Source: Sphingomonadaceae bacterium (lineage in GTDB: Bacteria > Pseudomonadota > Alphaproteobacteria > Sphingomonadales > Sphingomonadaceae). From it: a stretch of DNA of 64,000 nt. Position numbers and translations under genes: made by a program. The notes beneath the pieces are model-generated. The model was not told the origin of the DNA. It saw only the letters and a list, made by a program, of their open reading frames with translations, and searched no databases. Below, one piece after another: positions 46,007 through 55,633 of this stretch. Every line of letters starts with the position of its first letter. The stretch's first letter is position 1. The DNA lies in the NCBI GenBank assembly GCA_947477745.1, contig CANJUF010000008.1:1-64000 (forward strand). Reading direction: 5' to 3'.

Positions 46007-47464
46007 TCAGTCTTCCTTGCCGGCAAGCATGGCCACCAGCTTTGACAGGCCCACCGAGTTGGACCCTTTCACCAGAACCGCGTCGCCGCTTTCCAGCCCG
46101 AATGAGCGCACGGCTTCGACAGCCTGCGCGACGGTTTCGCAATGGTCGAAGGGTGTCGCCTTGCCAAGCGCATCGGGGGCGGGTTTCCCCAGTTCGTCCG
46201 CGAGAGCGGTCATCTCGTCGCCCACCAGCACGGCATGATCCACTCCCGCCGCGCGCAGCGGCGCGGCCAGACCCGCGTGATAGGCCGGGCCGTGGCTGCC
46301 CAGTTCCTTCATCGCGCCCAGCACGGCGATGCGCCGCTTGGCGGTCTCGCGGCCAAGCTGTTCCAGCGTCGCCGCCATCGAGGCGGGATTGGCGTTGTAG
46401 CTCTCGTCGATCAGCAGGGCCGTGCCGCCCTTTGCCGCGATCTCGAGCCGTTCGCCGCGCCCGGCAAGGCCCGCCATTTCGGCCAGCGCCAGCCCCGCAG
46501 CGCCAAGATCGGCGCCGACCGCGCGCACTGTCGCCATCACCGCTAGCGAATTGGCCACCCAGTGCGCGCCGGGCATGGCGACCGTATAGCACAGGCGCCG
46601 GTCGCCCATGTCGACCGTGACCAGCGAGCCGCCGTCCATGCCGGGCACCGCATCGAGCAGCCGAACACTGGCATGAGCGGCCGATCCGAACGAGACGACC
46701 TGCGCGCCGCAACGCAGCGCCGCGTCGCGCAGTCGCTCGAAATGCGGACTGTCGGCAGGTATGATTGCCGTGCCGCCCTGCTCCAGCCCCTCGAATATCT
46801 CGGCCTTGGCGTCAGCGATGGCCTCCTCGCTGCCCAGCATCTCGATGTGCGCGGGCGCGATTGTGGTGACAACGGCGACGTGCGGGCGCACTTGCCGGGT
46901 CAGCGCGGCGATCTCGCCCGCATGGTTCATGCCCATCTCGAACACGCCGTAGCGCGAGCGGGCGGGCATCCGCGCAAGGCTTAGCGGCACGCCGACGTGG
47001 TTGTTGTAGCTCTTGACCGAGCGGTGCGCGCGGCCCCGGCTCGACCGGTCAAGCGCGGCGAAGATAGCTTCCTTGACCCCGGTCTTGCCGACCGAACCGG
47101 TGACGCCGACGATCCGCGCGCGGGTGCGTTCGCGCGCTGCCGCGCCGAGCCGTTCGAGCGCTTCGGTGGTGTCGTTGACGCGAAGGTTCGGCGCATCGCA
47201 TTCACGGTCGACTACGACTGCGCTCGCGCCCTTTTCCATCGCCATTTCGATGAAGCGGTGGCCGTCGGTCGCCTCGCCCTTCAACGCGAAGAACAGGTCG
47301 CCGGGCTGGACGTCGCGCGAATCGATCTCGACCCCCGCCACGGCAAATTCGGCATTGGCCGTGCCCTTGACCGCGCGGGCGAGCGAGATCGCGTCCCACA
47401 GCCCGGATTGCCCCGCATCGTCGGCGGAAACCGGCCATTCGAGAAGTTTCATCGGTGCGTTCAT
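46007..47464 (-). CDS. murF: UDP-MurNAc-tripeptide--D-alanyl-D-alanine ligase
   Basis: A 485-residue Mur ligase completing the pentapeptide. VTGSVGKTGVKEAI (P-loop), VFEMGMNHAGEI and IDESYNANPASM are family motifs. The ATG at 47464 overlaps the murE stop by 4 nt. Confidence 0.97.
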   Translation of the reverse strand: MNAPMKLLEWPVSADDAGQSGLWDAISLARAVKGTANAEFAVAGVEIDSRDVQPGDLFFALKGEATDGHRFIEMAMEKGASAVVVDRECDAPNLRVNDTTEALERLGAAARERTRARIVGVTGSVGKTGVKEAIFAALDRSSRGRAHRSVKSYNNHVGVPLSLARMPARSRYGVFEMGMNHAGEIAALTRQVRPHVAVVTTIAPAHIEMLGSEEAIADAKAEIFEGLEQGGTAIIPADSPHFERLRDAALRCGAQVVSFGSAAHASVRLLDAVPGMDGGSLVTVDMGDRRLCYTVAMPGAHWVANSLAVMATVRAVGADLGAAGLALAEMAGLAGRGERLEIAAKGGTALLIDESYNANPASMAATLEQLGRETAKRRIAVLGAMKELGSHGPAYHAGLAAPLRAAGVDHAVLVGDEMTALADELGKPAPDALGKATPFDHCETVAQAVEAVRSFGLESGDAVLVKGSNSVGLSKLVAMLAGKED

Positions 47465-48930
47465 GTCGCTCTCTCTCCCTGCGCGCCTGCGAGTTCGCGC
47501 GCAACCGTCACGTCGTCGAAAGGCAGCACGACGCGGGCATCGCCGCTGCCGATAACTTGCCCCTGCTCGTGGCCCTTGCCCGCGATCAGCACCACGTCCT
47601 GCGGACCGGCCTGCGCGATGGCCTCGGCAATCGCTGCGCGCCGGTCGCCGATTTCGCTGGCCTTTGGGCAGCCTTCGCGCACCATGGCGCGGATCGCTGC
47701 GGCCTCTTCGCCGCGCGGGTTATCGTCGGTGACGATCACAAGGTCCGCCCCTGCCGCCGCAGCCGCGCCCATCGGCGCGCGCTTGCCCGTGTCGCGGTCG
47801 CCGCCCGCGCCGAACACCAGGATGAGCCGGCCCTGCGCATGCGGCCGCAGCGCGTCGAGCGCGGCGGTCAGCGCATCGGGAGTATGAGCGTAGTCGACAT
47901 ATACCGGCGCTCCGGCTGAGGTCAGCCCTGCGCGTTCGAGCCGTCCGCGCACCGGCTGGAGCCGCGCCATGGCATCGAAGGTACGCGCCGGATCGCCGCC
48001 GGTCGCCAGCACGAGCCCCGCCGCCACCAAAGCGTTGGCCGCCTGATAGGCACCGATCAGCGGCAGCTTGACGGTGCGCGCCGCGCCCTCGTGTTCCACG
48101 GTGAGTACCTGGCCAATCTGGCCCGGCTCGCGCGCGCGAAGCCGCAGCGTCTCGCCCTTCTCGCCGACCGTCACTAGCTTGAGGCCGCGCGCCGTGGCAT
48201 GCGAAATGGCCCGGTCCGACCATTCGTCATCGGTCCATATCACCGCCGCGCCGCCATCCATGACGACTTCGCCGAACAGGCGCATCTTGGCGGCGAAATA
48301 GTCCTCCATGTCGCCGTGATAGTCGAGATGATCGCGGCTGAGGTTGGTGAAGGCGCCTGCGGCAACCGGCATGCCCTCGTTGCGGAACTGGGCGAGGCCG
48401 TGGCTCGATGCCTCGTAGGCGGCGTGGCTCACGCCTTCGCGAGCCAGTCCGCTCATCGTCGCGAGGAATGTGACGATGTCGGGCGTGGTCATGCCGGTGA
48501 ACACGGTCTCGCCGTGCGAGGTCACGCCGAGCGTTCCCATCGATGCGGCCCGGTGCCCGGCCATGCTCCACAACTGGCGCACCATCTCGGCGCAGGAAGT
48601 CTTGCCGTTGGTGCCGGTGATGGCGACCACAGTTGCGGGAAACGGCGCGTAGAACGGGGCGGCAAGGCGGGCGAAGGCACGGCGCGGGAGTGGATCTGCG
48701 ATATGCGCCGTGCCTTCGACCTTTGCACCGGGCCGTGCTACCACGGCCGATGCTCCTGCCGCGACTGCGGCCGGTATGAATTGCTCGCCATTGAAGGTCT
48801 GGCCCTCGAAAGCGCCGAACACGTTGCCGGGCGCAACCTTGCGGTTGTCGATGGCAAACCCGGTCACCTCGATGTGCTCGCTGCCCGCGATTGCCATCCC
48901 GGCAGCTTGCGCGAGGCGCGACAGCTTCAC
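47461..48930 (-). CDS. murE: UDP-MurNAc-L-Ala-D-Glu--2,6-diaminopimelate ligase
   Basis: A 489-residue Mur ligase adding the third residue. AITGTNGKTSCAEMV is the P-loop. TDDNPRGEE contains the DNPR motif specific for meso-diaminopimelate, so the cell wall should be the DAP type. The start is a GTG at 48930 overlapping the ftsI stop (GTGA). Confidence 0.97.
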   Translation of the reverse strand: MKLSRLAQAAGMAIAGSEHIEVTGFAIDNRKVAPGNVFGAFEGQTFNGEQFIPAAVAAGASAVVARPGAKVEGTAHIADPLPRRAFARLAAPFYAPFPATVVAITGTNGKTSCAEMVRQLWSMAGHRAASMGTLGVTSHGETVFTGMTTPDIVTFLATMSGLAREGVSHAAYEASSHGLAQFRNEGMPVAAGAFTNLSRDHLDYHGDMEDYFAAKMRLFGEVVMDGGAAVIWTDDEWSDRAISHATARGLKLVTVGEKGETLRLRAREPGQIGQVLTVEHEGAARTVKLPLIGAYQAANALVAAGLVLATGGDPARTFDAMARLQPVRGRLERAGLTSAGAPVYVDYAHTPDALTAALDALRPHAQGRLILVFGAGGDRDTGKRAPMGAAAAAGADLVIVTDDNPRGEEAAAIRAMVREGCPKASEIGDRRAAIAEAIAQAGPQDVVLIAGKGHEQGQVIGSGDARVVLPFDDVTVARELAGAQGERAT

Positions 48931-50684
48931 TGGCCGGAACCGCCGGGGATCAGCGGCATGAGGTCGGAAATATCCACGTCACGGGTCTCGTCGGGCATGA
49001 TGCCGAGGATCGGCCCGACGCGCGGAACCACTCGCCCCACCACCGGCGCGGCATTCCAGGCGGCGGTGCGCTGGCCCGAAGTCGCCAGGGTGCCCTGCGG
49101 CTCGTCGAGCATGGCGACCACGACATAACGCGGACGGTCCATTGGAAAAGCTGCCGCGAATGTCGAGACGAGCGAACTGCGGCGGTATCCGCCAAGACCC
49201 GGCTTCTCAGCCGAACCGGTCTTGCCGCCGACCCTGAAGCCCGCCGCATTGGCCTTCTTGCCGGTGCCGTAGACCACGATCATGCGCAGCATCTGGCGCA
49301 TCCGCGCGCTGGTCGCCGCCTTGAATACGCGGCGTCCGTGCGGAATTTCCGAGGCCTTGAGCTTGCGCAATGTCGCCGGGCGCCAGACCCCGCCATTGAC
49401 CAGCGCGGCATAGGCCGACGCGAGATGCAGCGGCGTCACCGCGATGCCGTGGCCATAGGCGACGGTCATCGTCGTCACCCGCGACCACTTGCCGCTCGGC
49501 CACAGCGGGAATCCCTTGGCCGGAAGCTCGATATAGGGCCGCTCGTTCATGCCGAGCGCCTCCATCGAACGCTTCAGCCGCACGCCACCCAACTCGTCGG
49601 CGATGTGCGAGGTGCCGGTGTTCGACGAATGGATGAGGATCTCAGGCACGTTGAGCGCGCCGCCCATGGCGTGGCTGTCCTTGATCGTGAAGCGGCCTAT
49701 GGTGATCGGCGAGGTGCCGTAGCGCGTGCCAAGGTCGCGGATCGTGCCGGCGTCGAGCGCTGCGGCAACGGCAATCGGCTTGAAGGTCGAGCCGAGTTCA
49801 TAGACCTGGTTGGTCACCCGGTTGAACACATGCGCGGTGTGGCCCAGGTTGGCCATGTCGGCGGGCACCCATTTGTCGCTGGCGACGACCTTGTTGGGAT
49901 TGAACGCCGGCAGCGAGGCTAGTGCCACGATCTCGCCGGTATCGACATCGAGGATCACGCCTGCCGCGCCTTTGGCGTTCGACATCGCCATGCCCCAGCC
50001 AAGCTCGTCCTCGAGCGCGCCCTGTATCCGCACGTCGATCGAAAGCTTGGCGGGCTGCGAGCGGGTCTGCTCGCCAGTCAGAAAATCGTCGTAGTAGGAT
50101 TCCATGCCGACCTGGCCGTGCGCATCGGGATCGACGAAGCCCAGCACATGCGCCGCCATCGAACCTTGCGGATAGATGCGGTCTGGCTCGCGCGGCACTT
50201 GAATCGCAGGTTCGCCCAGCGCGTAGACCCGGTTTGCTTCTTCGGGAAGGATGCGTTCGCGCAGGTGCACGCCCTTCTTGGAGGCGAGCTTTGCCATGAC
50301 CTTGGAGTAGGAAAGATCGGGGAAAATCCGCACCAGCGCGCGCGCCACCTGCTCGCGGCTATGGACCAGCGGCGGGCCGTCCTGCATCTCGTCGGGCTTG
50401 AACCACAGCGCATAGGCCGAGAAATCGCGCGCCAGAACCTCGCCGTTGCGATCGACGATCTCGCCGCGCATCGGCGTCAGCGCATCGGCAAAACTGAACT
50501 CGCGTCCGCCTTCGGAAAACAGCCCCAACCAGACAATGCGCAGCAATGCCGCCAGCGCCAACAGCGCGAACAGGCCGAGCACGACCAGCGCGCGCGCCTT
50601 GGCCATGGTCAGCGTGCGGCGGCGCACGTTGGCTACGCGCCGCCTGCTGGTGGTGATCGTGGTCGAGATGGCAAGCGTGCTCAA
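48927..50684 (-). CDS. ftsI: Septal peptidoglycan transpeptidase FtsI (PBP3)
   Basis: A 585-residue class B penicillin-binding protein. One membrane helix near residues 30-50 is followed by the pedestal domain and the transpeptidase domain with S299-x-x-K302 (STFK, active serine), SSN, and KTGS at 488-491. It cross-links septal wall with FtsW. The start is an unusual TTG at 50684 that overlaps the ftsL stop (TTGA); the next ATG (50606) would remove the basic N-terminal tail. Confidence 0.95.
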   Translation of the reverse strand: MSTLAISTTITTSRRRVANVRRRTLTMAKARALVVLGLFALLALAALLRIVWLGLFSEGGREFSFADALTPMRGEIVDRNGEVLARDFSAYALWFKPDEMQDGPPLVHSREQVARALVRIFPDLSYSKVMAKLASKKGVHLRERILPEEANRVYALGEPAIQVPREPDRIYPQGSMAAHVLGFVDPDAHGQVGMESYYDDFLTGEQTRSQPAKLSIDVRIQGALEDELGWGMAMSNAKGAAGVILDVDTGEIVALASLPAFNPNKVVASDKWVPADMANLGHTAHVFNRVTNQVYELGSTFKPIAVAAALDAGTIRDLGTRYGTSPITIGRFTIKDSHAMGGALNVPEILIHSSNTGTSHIADELGGVRLKRSMEALGMNERPYIELPAKGFPLWPSGKWSRVTTMTVAYGHGIAVTPLHLASAYAALVNGGVWRPATLRKLKASEIPHGRRVFKAATSARMRQMLRMIVVYGTGKKANAAGFRVGGKTGSAEKPGLGGYRRSSLVSTFAAAFPMDRPRYVVVAMLDEPQGTLATSGQRTAAWNAAPVVGRVVPRVGPILGIMPDETRDVDISDLMPLIPGGSGQ

Positions 50685-51265
50685 TTGCCGTCGGCTCCCG
50701 CCAGCTTGACCCGGTCCGCGCGCCGCTGATCCGAGGTGCCCGCAATCACGCTGGCGACAAGGTCATTGCTGCTGTCGAGGCTGGTGATCTTGGGGGCAGC
50801 CTCTCGCCTTGCCGTATCAGCACCCGAGTTGAGGCCTACCCGCGCGTTGTCGCTGGTCCGCGCTGCGGCCCTGCCGGTCAGCGGCGAAACCATTTCCGAA
50901 AAGGCGAGCTTCTCGGCCCCGGTGACCGCGTGAGCCATGCGGATCGGCTTGGGCGCATCGGGCGCGCGCGGCACGCCAAGCGAGGCAAGCTGGCGCTCGC
51001 CTTCGATATACTGGCTCGCTCCGGGCGCGACATAGCCGAATTCGACCGAATTGAGCGCGGCGAGTTGCTGCTGGTTGCCGCGGGTCTGGTATTCGACCTC
51101 AAGGAAGCGGATCTGTCGCTGAAGCGAAACGATGCGGTTCTCGGTCTGCCGAACCTGGCCCTTCACCGCGTTGACTCGCAAGGTCAGCGCCACGGTCAGC
51201 GCCACGCAAAAGGTGATGACGAAGGCCCAGCCGATCGACTGCATGCGGTTTCTGGTGAGGTTCAT
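50681..51265 (-). CDS. ftsL: Cell division protein FtsL
   Basis: A 194-residue bitopic protein. A short N-terminus, one membrane helix (about 10-30), then a heptad-rich coiled coil ([20 protein letters not shown]) match FtsL in size, topology and position between rsmH and ftsI. The extra C-terminal ~90 polar residues are longer than in E. coli. Overlaps at both ends are 4 nt. Confidence 0.88.
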   Translation of the reverse strand: MNLTRNRMQSIGWAFVITFCVALTVALTLRVNAVKGQVRQTENRIVSLQRQIRFLEVEYQTRGNQQQLAALNSVEFGYVAPGASQYIEGERQLASLGVPRAPDAPKPIRMAHAVTGAEKLAFSEMVSPLTGRAAARTSDNARVGLNSGADTARREAAPKITSLDSSNDLVASVIAGTSDQRRADRVKLAGADGN

Positions 51266-52218
51266 GCTGCTATGCTCCGGGGCGGTGCTTGGGTGCGCGT
51301 CGCCGACCGCAGGGTTGCCGAGCGGGCGCGGGGGTTGCGGGCGACTTCGGCCGAACTCGGCCGGACCGCCTTGGCGACCTGCGCAAAGGTCGCGGCGAAA
51401 GCGGGCGCGGTTTCGGGCATGTGGCGCGAGGTGGTTCGCCCCGCGCCGCTCGCCTCGCGCAGGAAGCGCTTGACGATGCGGTCCTCGAGGCTGTGGAACG
51501 AAACCACTGCCAGCTTGCCGCCTGCCGCCAGCAGCCGCTCGGTCGCGGCCAGCGCGGCTTCGAGCTCGTCGAGTTCGCCGTTCACATGGATGCGGATCGC
51601 CTGGAAGCTGCGCGTGGCGGGATCCTTTGGCGCGCCGGGGCGGTGGCCCAGCGCCTTGCGCACGACCTGTGCCAGCTCGGTCGTGGTGGAAAGAGGACGG
51701 GCAGCCACGATCGCACGGGCCAGGCGTCGTGACTGCCTCTCCTCGCCATAACGGAACAGCACATCGGCTATGTCCGCTTCAGGCGCGGTGTTCACAAAAT
51801 CGGCTGCGCTCGGCCCCTCCTGCGCCATGCGCATGTCGAGCGGACCTTCGGCGGCAAAGGCGAAGCCGCGCTCCGCCTGGTCAAGCTGCATCGAGGACAC
51901 GCCAACATCCATGGCGATGCCGTCGACGCGGGCGATGCCCTGTTCGGCCATGGCCTCGATCATTTCGGAAAAGCGGCGCGGATGCAGCACGAGGCGCGGC
52001 GGCACGCTTGCCAGTTCGGGCCAGCTCGCCGGATCGGCGCGGGCAGCTGCAATGGCGGCGGGATCGCGGTCGAAGGCATGGACGCTTGCGCCGGCATCGA
52101 GGAAGCGGCGGGTATAGCCGCCGGCGCCGAAGGTCGCATCGATGATCAGGCGGTCCGGCCCCGGCTGCAGCGCGGCGCAGACTTCATCGATCAGCACAGG
52201 GATATGCGGCGGGTTCAT
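51262..52218 (-). CDS. rsmH: 16S rRNA (cytosine(1402)-N(4))-methyltransferase
   Basis: A 318-residue SAM-dependent methyltransferase (MraW). [38 protein letters not shown] and [15 protein letters not shown] are family hallmarks. It methylates 16S rRNA C1402 and always sits after mraZ. ATGA overlap with the mraZ stop. Confidence 0.97.
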   Translation of the reverse strand: MNPPHIPVLIDEVCAALQPGPDRLIIDATFGAGGYTRRFLDAGASVHAFDRDPAAIAAARADPASWPELASVPPRLVLHPRRFSEMIEAMAEQGIARVDGIAMDVGVSSMQLDQAERGFAFAAEGPLDMRMAQEGPSAADFVNTAPEADIADVLFRYGEERQSRRLARAIVAARPLSTTTELAQVVRKALGHRPGAPKDPATRSFQAIRIHVNGELDELEAALAATERLLAAGGKLAVVSFHSLEDRIVKRFLREASGAGRTTSRHMPETAPAFAATFAQVAKAVRPSSAEVARNPRARSATLRSATRTQAPPRSIAA

Positions 52219-52712
52219 TTGCGCTTCGCCTTGCCCAGTTCGGCGGCGCGCAGGCTCGCGCAGATGGCCTTGGCGCCTTCCCAGCCCGCGCCCAGTTCAG
52301 CCAGGACGTCGGGATTCCAGGCGGTGAAAAAGCGGCCCGCGCCGTGGAAATAGAGTTGGTCTTCGATCCTGGCTGGCTTGCTCACCGATTCAGGCAGGAT
52401 GAAGCGACCGCTTCCGTCGAACGGCACATCGACGACGCTGAACAGCGACATGCCGCGCTGAACCGCATCGAACGGCAATCCCTTGTCGAGAGCGGCGGCC
52501 TCTTCGGCGTCGAACCTGGCGACCATCTCGTCCTTGCGCGACAGGCCGAAGCCAACGATGCAATCGAGCGCCTCGTCCTTGCCGAGGCAGACCGTCATCC
52601 CCTCGCTTGAGGCCTTGAGCGTGGAGCGGAACGGCGCGGGCAGCACAAAGCGTCCCTTGTCGCGCTGCAGCGAGAAGCCCTGTCCACTGTAAATGTATGG
52701 CCTTGAAGCCAC
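52215..52712 (-). CDS. mraZ: Transcriptional regulator MraZ
   Basis: A 165-residue AbrB-like double-domain protein that represses the dcw operon in other bacteria. The two DNA-binding repeats show [18 protein letters not shown] and [11 protein letters not shown]. The GTG at 52712 was chosen because the family starts just before YSGQ; it has GGGG shortly upstream. A GTG at 52763 would add 17 atypical residues. It is the first gene of the cluster. Confidence 0.94.
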   Translation of the reverse strand: MASRPYIYSGQGFSLQRDKGRFVLPAPFRSTLKASSEGMTVCLGKDEALDCIVGFGLSRKDEMVARFDAEEAAALDKGLPFDAVQRGMSLFSVVDVPFDGSGRFILPESVSKPARIEDQLYFHGAGRFFTAWNPDVLAELGAGWEGAKAICASLRAAELGKAKRK

Positions 52713-53043
52713 TGTACCCCAACCCCCGGCAAGCGTCTGCGAACGGCAAAGCTCCTCCCCCACCGATCACGCGATCATGACCGGCCCGCCCAACGAGATG
52801 GGCGGCGAAGATTCGACAAATCCGATAGGGACTCTCTGTATAACGGGAAATGACGGGAGAAAAGGGCAAAAGTGGCAATTTCTCGGCAAAATCTGGGGAT
52901 GCTTTGCTCTTTCTGCGCGTTTCGGCAGACAGTCGGCCGCGTAAAAAAGCCGAGTTTTTCGGAGTTTCGCTAAATAACGGTGGAATCTTCGGGGTTACTT
53001 CTCGTCCCCAAAATTCCCGCGCCAAGGCGGGCAATCCCGAGGA
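52713..53043 (-). promoter_or_regulatory. Upstream region of the dcw cluster with possible MraZ boxes
   Basis: This 331-bp stretch has no gene and must contain the main dcw promoter. A minus-strand TTATAC (52839-52844) could be a -10 element. On the + strand GGG occurs at 52845, 52855 and 52864, with TGG at 52873, a 9-10 bp period like the spaced TGGGN boxes bound by MraZ in E. coli. The orientation is opposite to that model, so this is tentative. The rest (52880-53043) is moderately AT-rich and shows nothing else clear. Confidence 0.45.
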
Positions 53044-53787
53044 TCAGAGTGAAATACGGCTCAGCAGCGCCCTGAAAGCCGCAGCGCGAGTCGTGCCAAC
53101 ATCGTCTTCGCGCTCTTCAAGCAGCGCGGCATCGGCCAGTGCGACCACTCGGCCCTTGCCGATCCGGCACTTGGCGAGCAGTCCGTGTGCCTCCAGGGCG
53201 CAGCCGGAACCCGGGATCAGCGCGAAACGTCCCGGCAATGCCACCGGGACCGCAGCGCCCCCGATGTCGACAACGTAGGGTTCGGGCGCAATATCCTCGT
53301 CTCGCTCGAGCCGCAGACCCCACCGCGTCAGGATTGGCGAGAGCGTGACCACGTCCTGCGGCCTGCGCCGGTCGCCCAAGGCAAAGCGCGAATCGAAGGT
53401 CAGCATAGGGTCGGCGAACAGGAGCACGCGACCGCCTGCCCGCACCCAATTATCCAACGCAACGTTTTCTTGCGGCGCGAGCGGCCAGGGCTGCGCCATG
53501 ACCAGCAGCGCATCGGCCGCCAGCGGCAGCTTGCCGTCCGCGCCCGCAAGGCTGTCGAGCGGTTTGAGCTCGCCGCGTTCGCGCAGCACCGCCAGCGCCC
53601 AGTGCGGGGGCGACCGGTCGGCCAGCATGCCGGCAATGTCATCGGCCTCGGGCATCACCAGCGGCAGGCTGGAGACCAGCGCCATTTGCGCGAAGTTATC
53701 GTTGCTGTTCGGTTGCTGCGCACTTCCGCCGCTGCACGAGGCGAGCGCCAATGCGCCCGCCAGAAAGAGCAACAATCTGGCGATCAC
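53044..53787 (-). CDS. Predicted lipoprotein, GldG/ABC_transp_aux-like
   Basis: A 247-residue protein with a lipoprotein signal (LLLFLAGALALASCSGG, lipobox LASC). The mature part has ADALLVMAQPWPL and GGRVLLFADPML, a pattern I associate with the auxiliary domain of GldG-type ABC transport proteins; tentative. The start is a GTG at 53787 overlapping the stop of the upstream small gene (GTGA). Its partner is unknown. Confidence 0.72.
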   Translation of the reverse strand: MIARLLLFLAGALALASCSGGSAQQPNSNDNFAQMALVSSLPLVMPEADDIAGMLADRSPPHWALAVLRERGELKPLDSLAGADGKLPLAADALLVMAQPWPLAPQENVALDNWVRAGGRVLLFADPMLTFDSRFALGDRRRPQDVVTLSPILTRWGLRLERDEDIAPEPYVVDIGGAAVPVALPGRFALIPGSGCALEAHGLLAKCRIGKGRVVALADAALLEEREDDVGTTRAAAFRALLSRISL

Positions 53788-54140
53788 CTTGCCGCAGGCG
53801 CAGCGCCCGGCTTGCCCGGTTCGGGCGTCGGATCGGCGGCAGGAACCACGCCCGCATCGGCCAGCGGATCGACCACTGGCTCGGCCTCCTCGGCGTCGGC
53901 TGCGAGCACCTGCGCGTTGGGATCGTCCGCATCGATCGTCTGCGCGCGGTCCATGATGATATTGGCCAGGCCGACGATCAGCAGCACCGCGCACAGACCG
54001 AACAGCCCTAGTTGCAGCCGGTGAACCGATTGCGAGCGCAGTTCGCGTTCCGAACTGACGCGGTAATGCAGCGGCTCGGCCAGAGCGCCGCCAGTCTTGT
54101 CGCCGCGAAGTGCCGGAGTTTCGTCGCTGTTCACGGCCAT
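53784..54140 (-). CDS. Small single-pass membrane protein
   Basis: A 118-residue protein: a polar N-terminus of about 45 residues, one membrane helix (LGLFGLCAVLLIVGLANII), and an acidic Pro/Ala-rich C-terminal tail. I do not recognise the family. It starts 7 nt after the cysK stop and is coupled by a GTGA overlap to the lipoprotein gene, so the pair likely act together in the envelope. Confidence 0.72.
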   Translation of the reverse strand: MAVNSDETPALRGDKTGGALAEPLHYRVSSERELRSQSVHRLQLGLFGLCAVLLIVGLANIIMDRAQTIDADDPNAQVLAADAEEAEPVVDPLADAGVVPAADPTPEPGKPGAAPAAR

Positions 54141-54147
54141 GACCCGG

Positions 54148-55149
54148 TCACTCCTGCTTGAGCCACGGGAACACCGGCAGGCCCTTTTCTGCAAGCCAGG
54201 CGGCGTTGTAGATTGTCGAGAGATAGCGGAAACCGGTATCGCACAGGATCGTCGCGATCCGCGCACCGCTGCCCAGCTTGCGGCCCAGCGCGACCGCGCC
54301 CGCGACATTGATGCCCGAGGACAGGCCCAGGCACAGCCCCTCTTCCGAAAGCAGCCGCGCGACCCATTCGAGCCCTTCCTCGTCGGAAATGCGGAACTGG
54401 GTGTCGATCGGCGCGCCTTCGAGGTTGGCGGTGATGCGTCCCTGCCCGATCCCTTCGGCCACCGAAGTGCCCTCGGCCACCAATTCACCGCAGGCGTAAT
54501 AGCTGTAAAGCGCCGCGCCGTGCGGATCGCTGAGCGCGATGGTCACCTTCTCGTCGAACGCCTTGAGGCCCATGCCGACCCCGGCGATCGTCCCGCCCGT
54601 TCCCGCCGCGCAGGTGAAGCCGTCGATCCGGCCTTCCATCTGCTCCCAGATCTCACGCGCGGTGCCCTCGATATGCGCCTTGCGGTTGGCGACATTGTCG
54701 AACTGGTTGGCCCAGACCGCGCCCGGCGTCTCCCCGGCAATGCGGCGCGAGGTGTGGACGAAATGGTTGGGATCGGAAAACTTGGTCGGCGGCACCAGCA
54801 CCAACTCGGCGCGCAGGGCGCGCAGCGTGTCCATCTTTTCCTTGGACTGGTTGTCAGGCATGACGATCACGGTCTCGTAACCGCAGGCATTGGCCACCAG
54901 CGCCAGGCCAATGCCGGTATTGCCCGCAGTGCCTTCGACCACGGTCCCGCCCGGCTTCAAGTCGCCGCGCTCTTCAGCGTCGCGCACGATAAATAGCGCC
55001 GCGCGGTCCTTCACCGAGGCGCCGGGATTGGCGAATTCGCACTTGCCCCAGATCTCGCAGCCCGCCACCTCGCTCGGCCCCTTGAGCAGGACAAGCGGCG
55101 TGTTCCCGATCAGGTCGAGCGTCGAGCGATGCGGAGCAGGCGGTGTCAT
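54148..55149 (-). CDS. cysK: Cysteine synthase A
   Basis: A 333-residue PLP enzyme that makes cysteine from O-acetylserine and sulfide, using the sulfide from the cysI-cysH operon. The PLP lysine lies in NPGASVKDRAA, and GTAGNTGIGLA and AAGTGGTIAGVG bind substrate and PLP phosphate. It differs slightly from E. coli CysK in length (about 10 residues longer). Confidence 0.94.
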   Translation of the reverse strand: MTPPAPHRSTLDLIGNTPLVLLKGPSEVAGCEIWGKCEFANPGASVKDRAALFIVRDAEERGDLKPGGTVVEGTAGNTGIGLALVANACGYETVIVMPDNQSKEKMDTLRALRAELVLVPPTKFSDPNHFVHTSRRIAGETPGAVWANQFDNVANRKAHIEGTAREIWEQMEGRIDGFTCAAGTGGTIAGVGMGLKAFDEKVTIALSDPHGAALYSYYACGELVAEGTSVAEGIGQGRITANLEGAPIDTQFRISDEEGLEWVARLLSEEGLCLGLSSGINVAGAVALGRKLGSGARIATILCDTGFRYLSTIYNAAWLAEKGLPVFPWLKQE

Positions 55150-55220
55150 GGCTCCGAAGTAATCGGCTCAAGGCGCGCCTGCAAGGCTCGCCTTGGAATG
55201 CTCCCGATCAATCCGGCCAA

Positions 55221-55538
55221 TCAATCCTCTTGGGCGATAGTGACCTTCATGCCTTCGAGCGCGCTGGTGATCGGCACCTGGCACGACAGGCGCGAGTTCT
55301 CGTCGCGGTGCTCGGAGCTGTCGAGCAGGTCGTTCTCGTCCTCGGACATCGGCGGCAGCTTGTCCTTGAAGGACGGATCGACATGGACATGGCAGGTCGC
55401 GCACGAGCAGCAGCCGCCGCACAGGGCGAGCAGCTCGTCAAAGCCGTTGTCGCGAATGACTTCCATCAGGGTGCGGCCCTCTTCGGCCTGGATGGACTTT
55501 TCTTCGCCTTCATTGTTGACGACAGTAATCTGCGGCAT
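55221..55538 (-). CDS. 2Fe-2S ferredoxin (adrenodoxin/putidaredoxin type)
   Basis: A 105-residue ferredoxin with cluster ligands C40, C46, C49 ([10 protein letters not shown]) and a fourth cysteine in RLSCQVP. This spacing fits the adrenodoxin/putidaredoxin class that feeds electrons to P450s or oxygenases. No reductase is next to it. The ATG at 55538 starts the fold; an upstream in-frame start (55580) would add 14 atypical residues. It is convergent neither with nor operonic to cysK (71-nt gap). Confidence 0.93.
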   Translation of the reverse strand: MPQITVVNNEGEEKSIQAEEGRTLMEVIRDNGFDELLALCGGCCSCATCHVHVDPSFKDKLPPMSEDENDLLDSSEHRDENSRLSCQVPITSALEGMKVTIAQED

Positions 55539-55633
55539 GCCCGGTATCCCTTCCAGTGGCGCACCTTCCGCGTGGTGCATTCGGCGCCCGCGCTGCTAAT
55601 GCCTCGCTGGCACTTTGGCAAGCGGAGCGAATC

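Noticed and set aside
44910..46712. Long minus-strand frame upstream of murD
   Set aside because: It overlaps mraY and murF in another frame and reads as low-complexity Arg/Gly/Ala sequence; murD starts at 44909.
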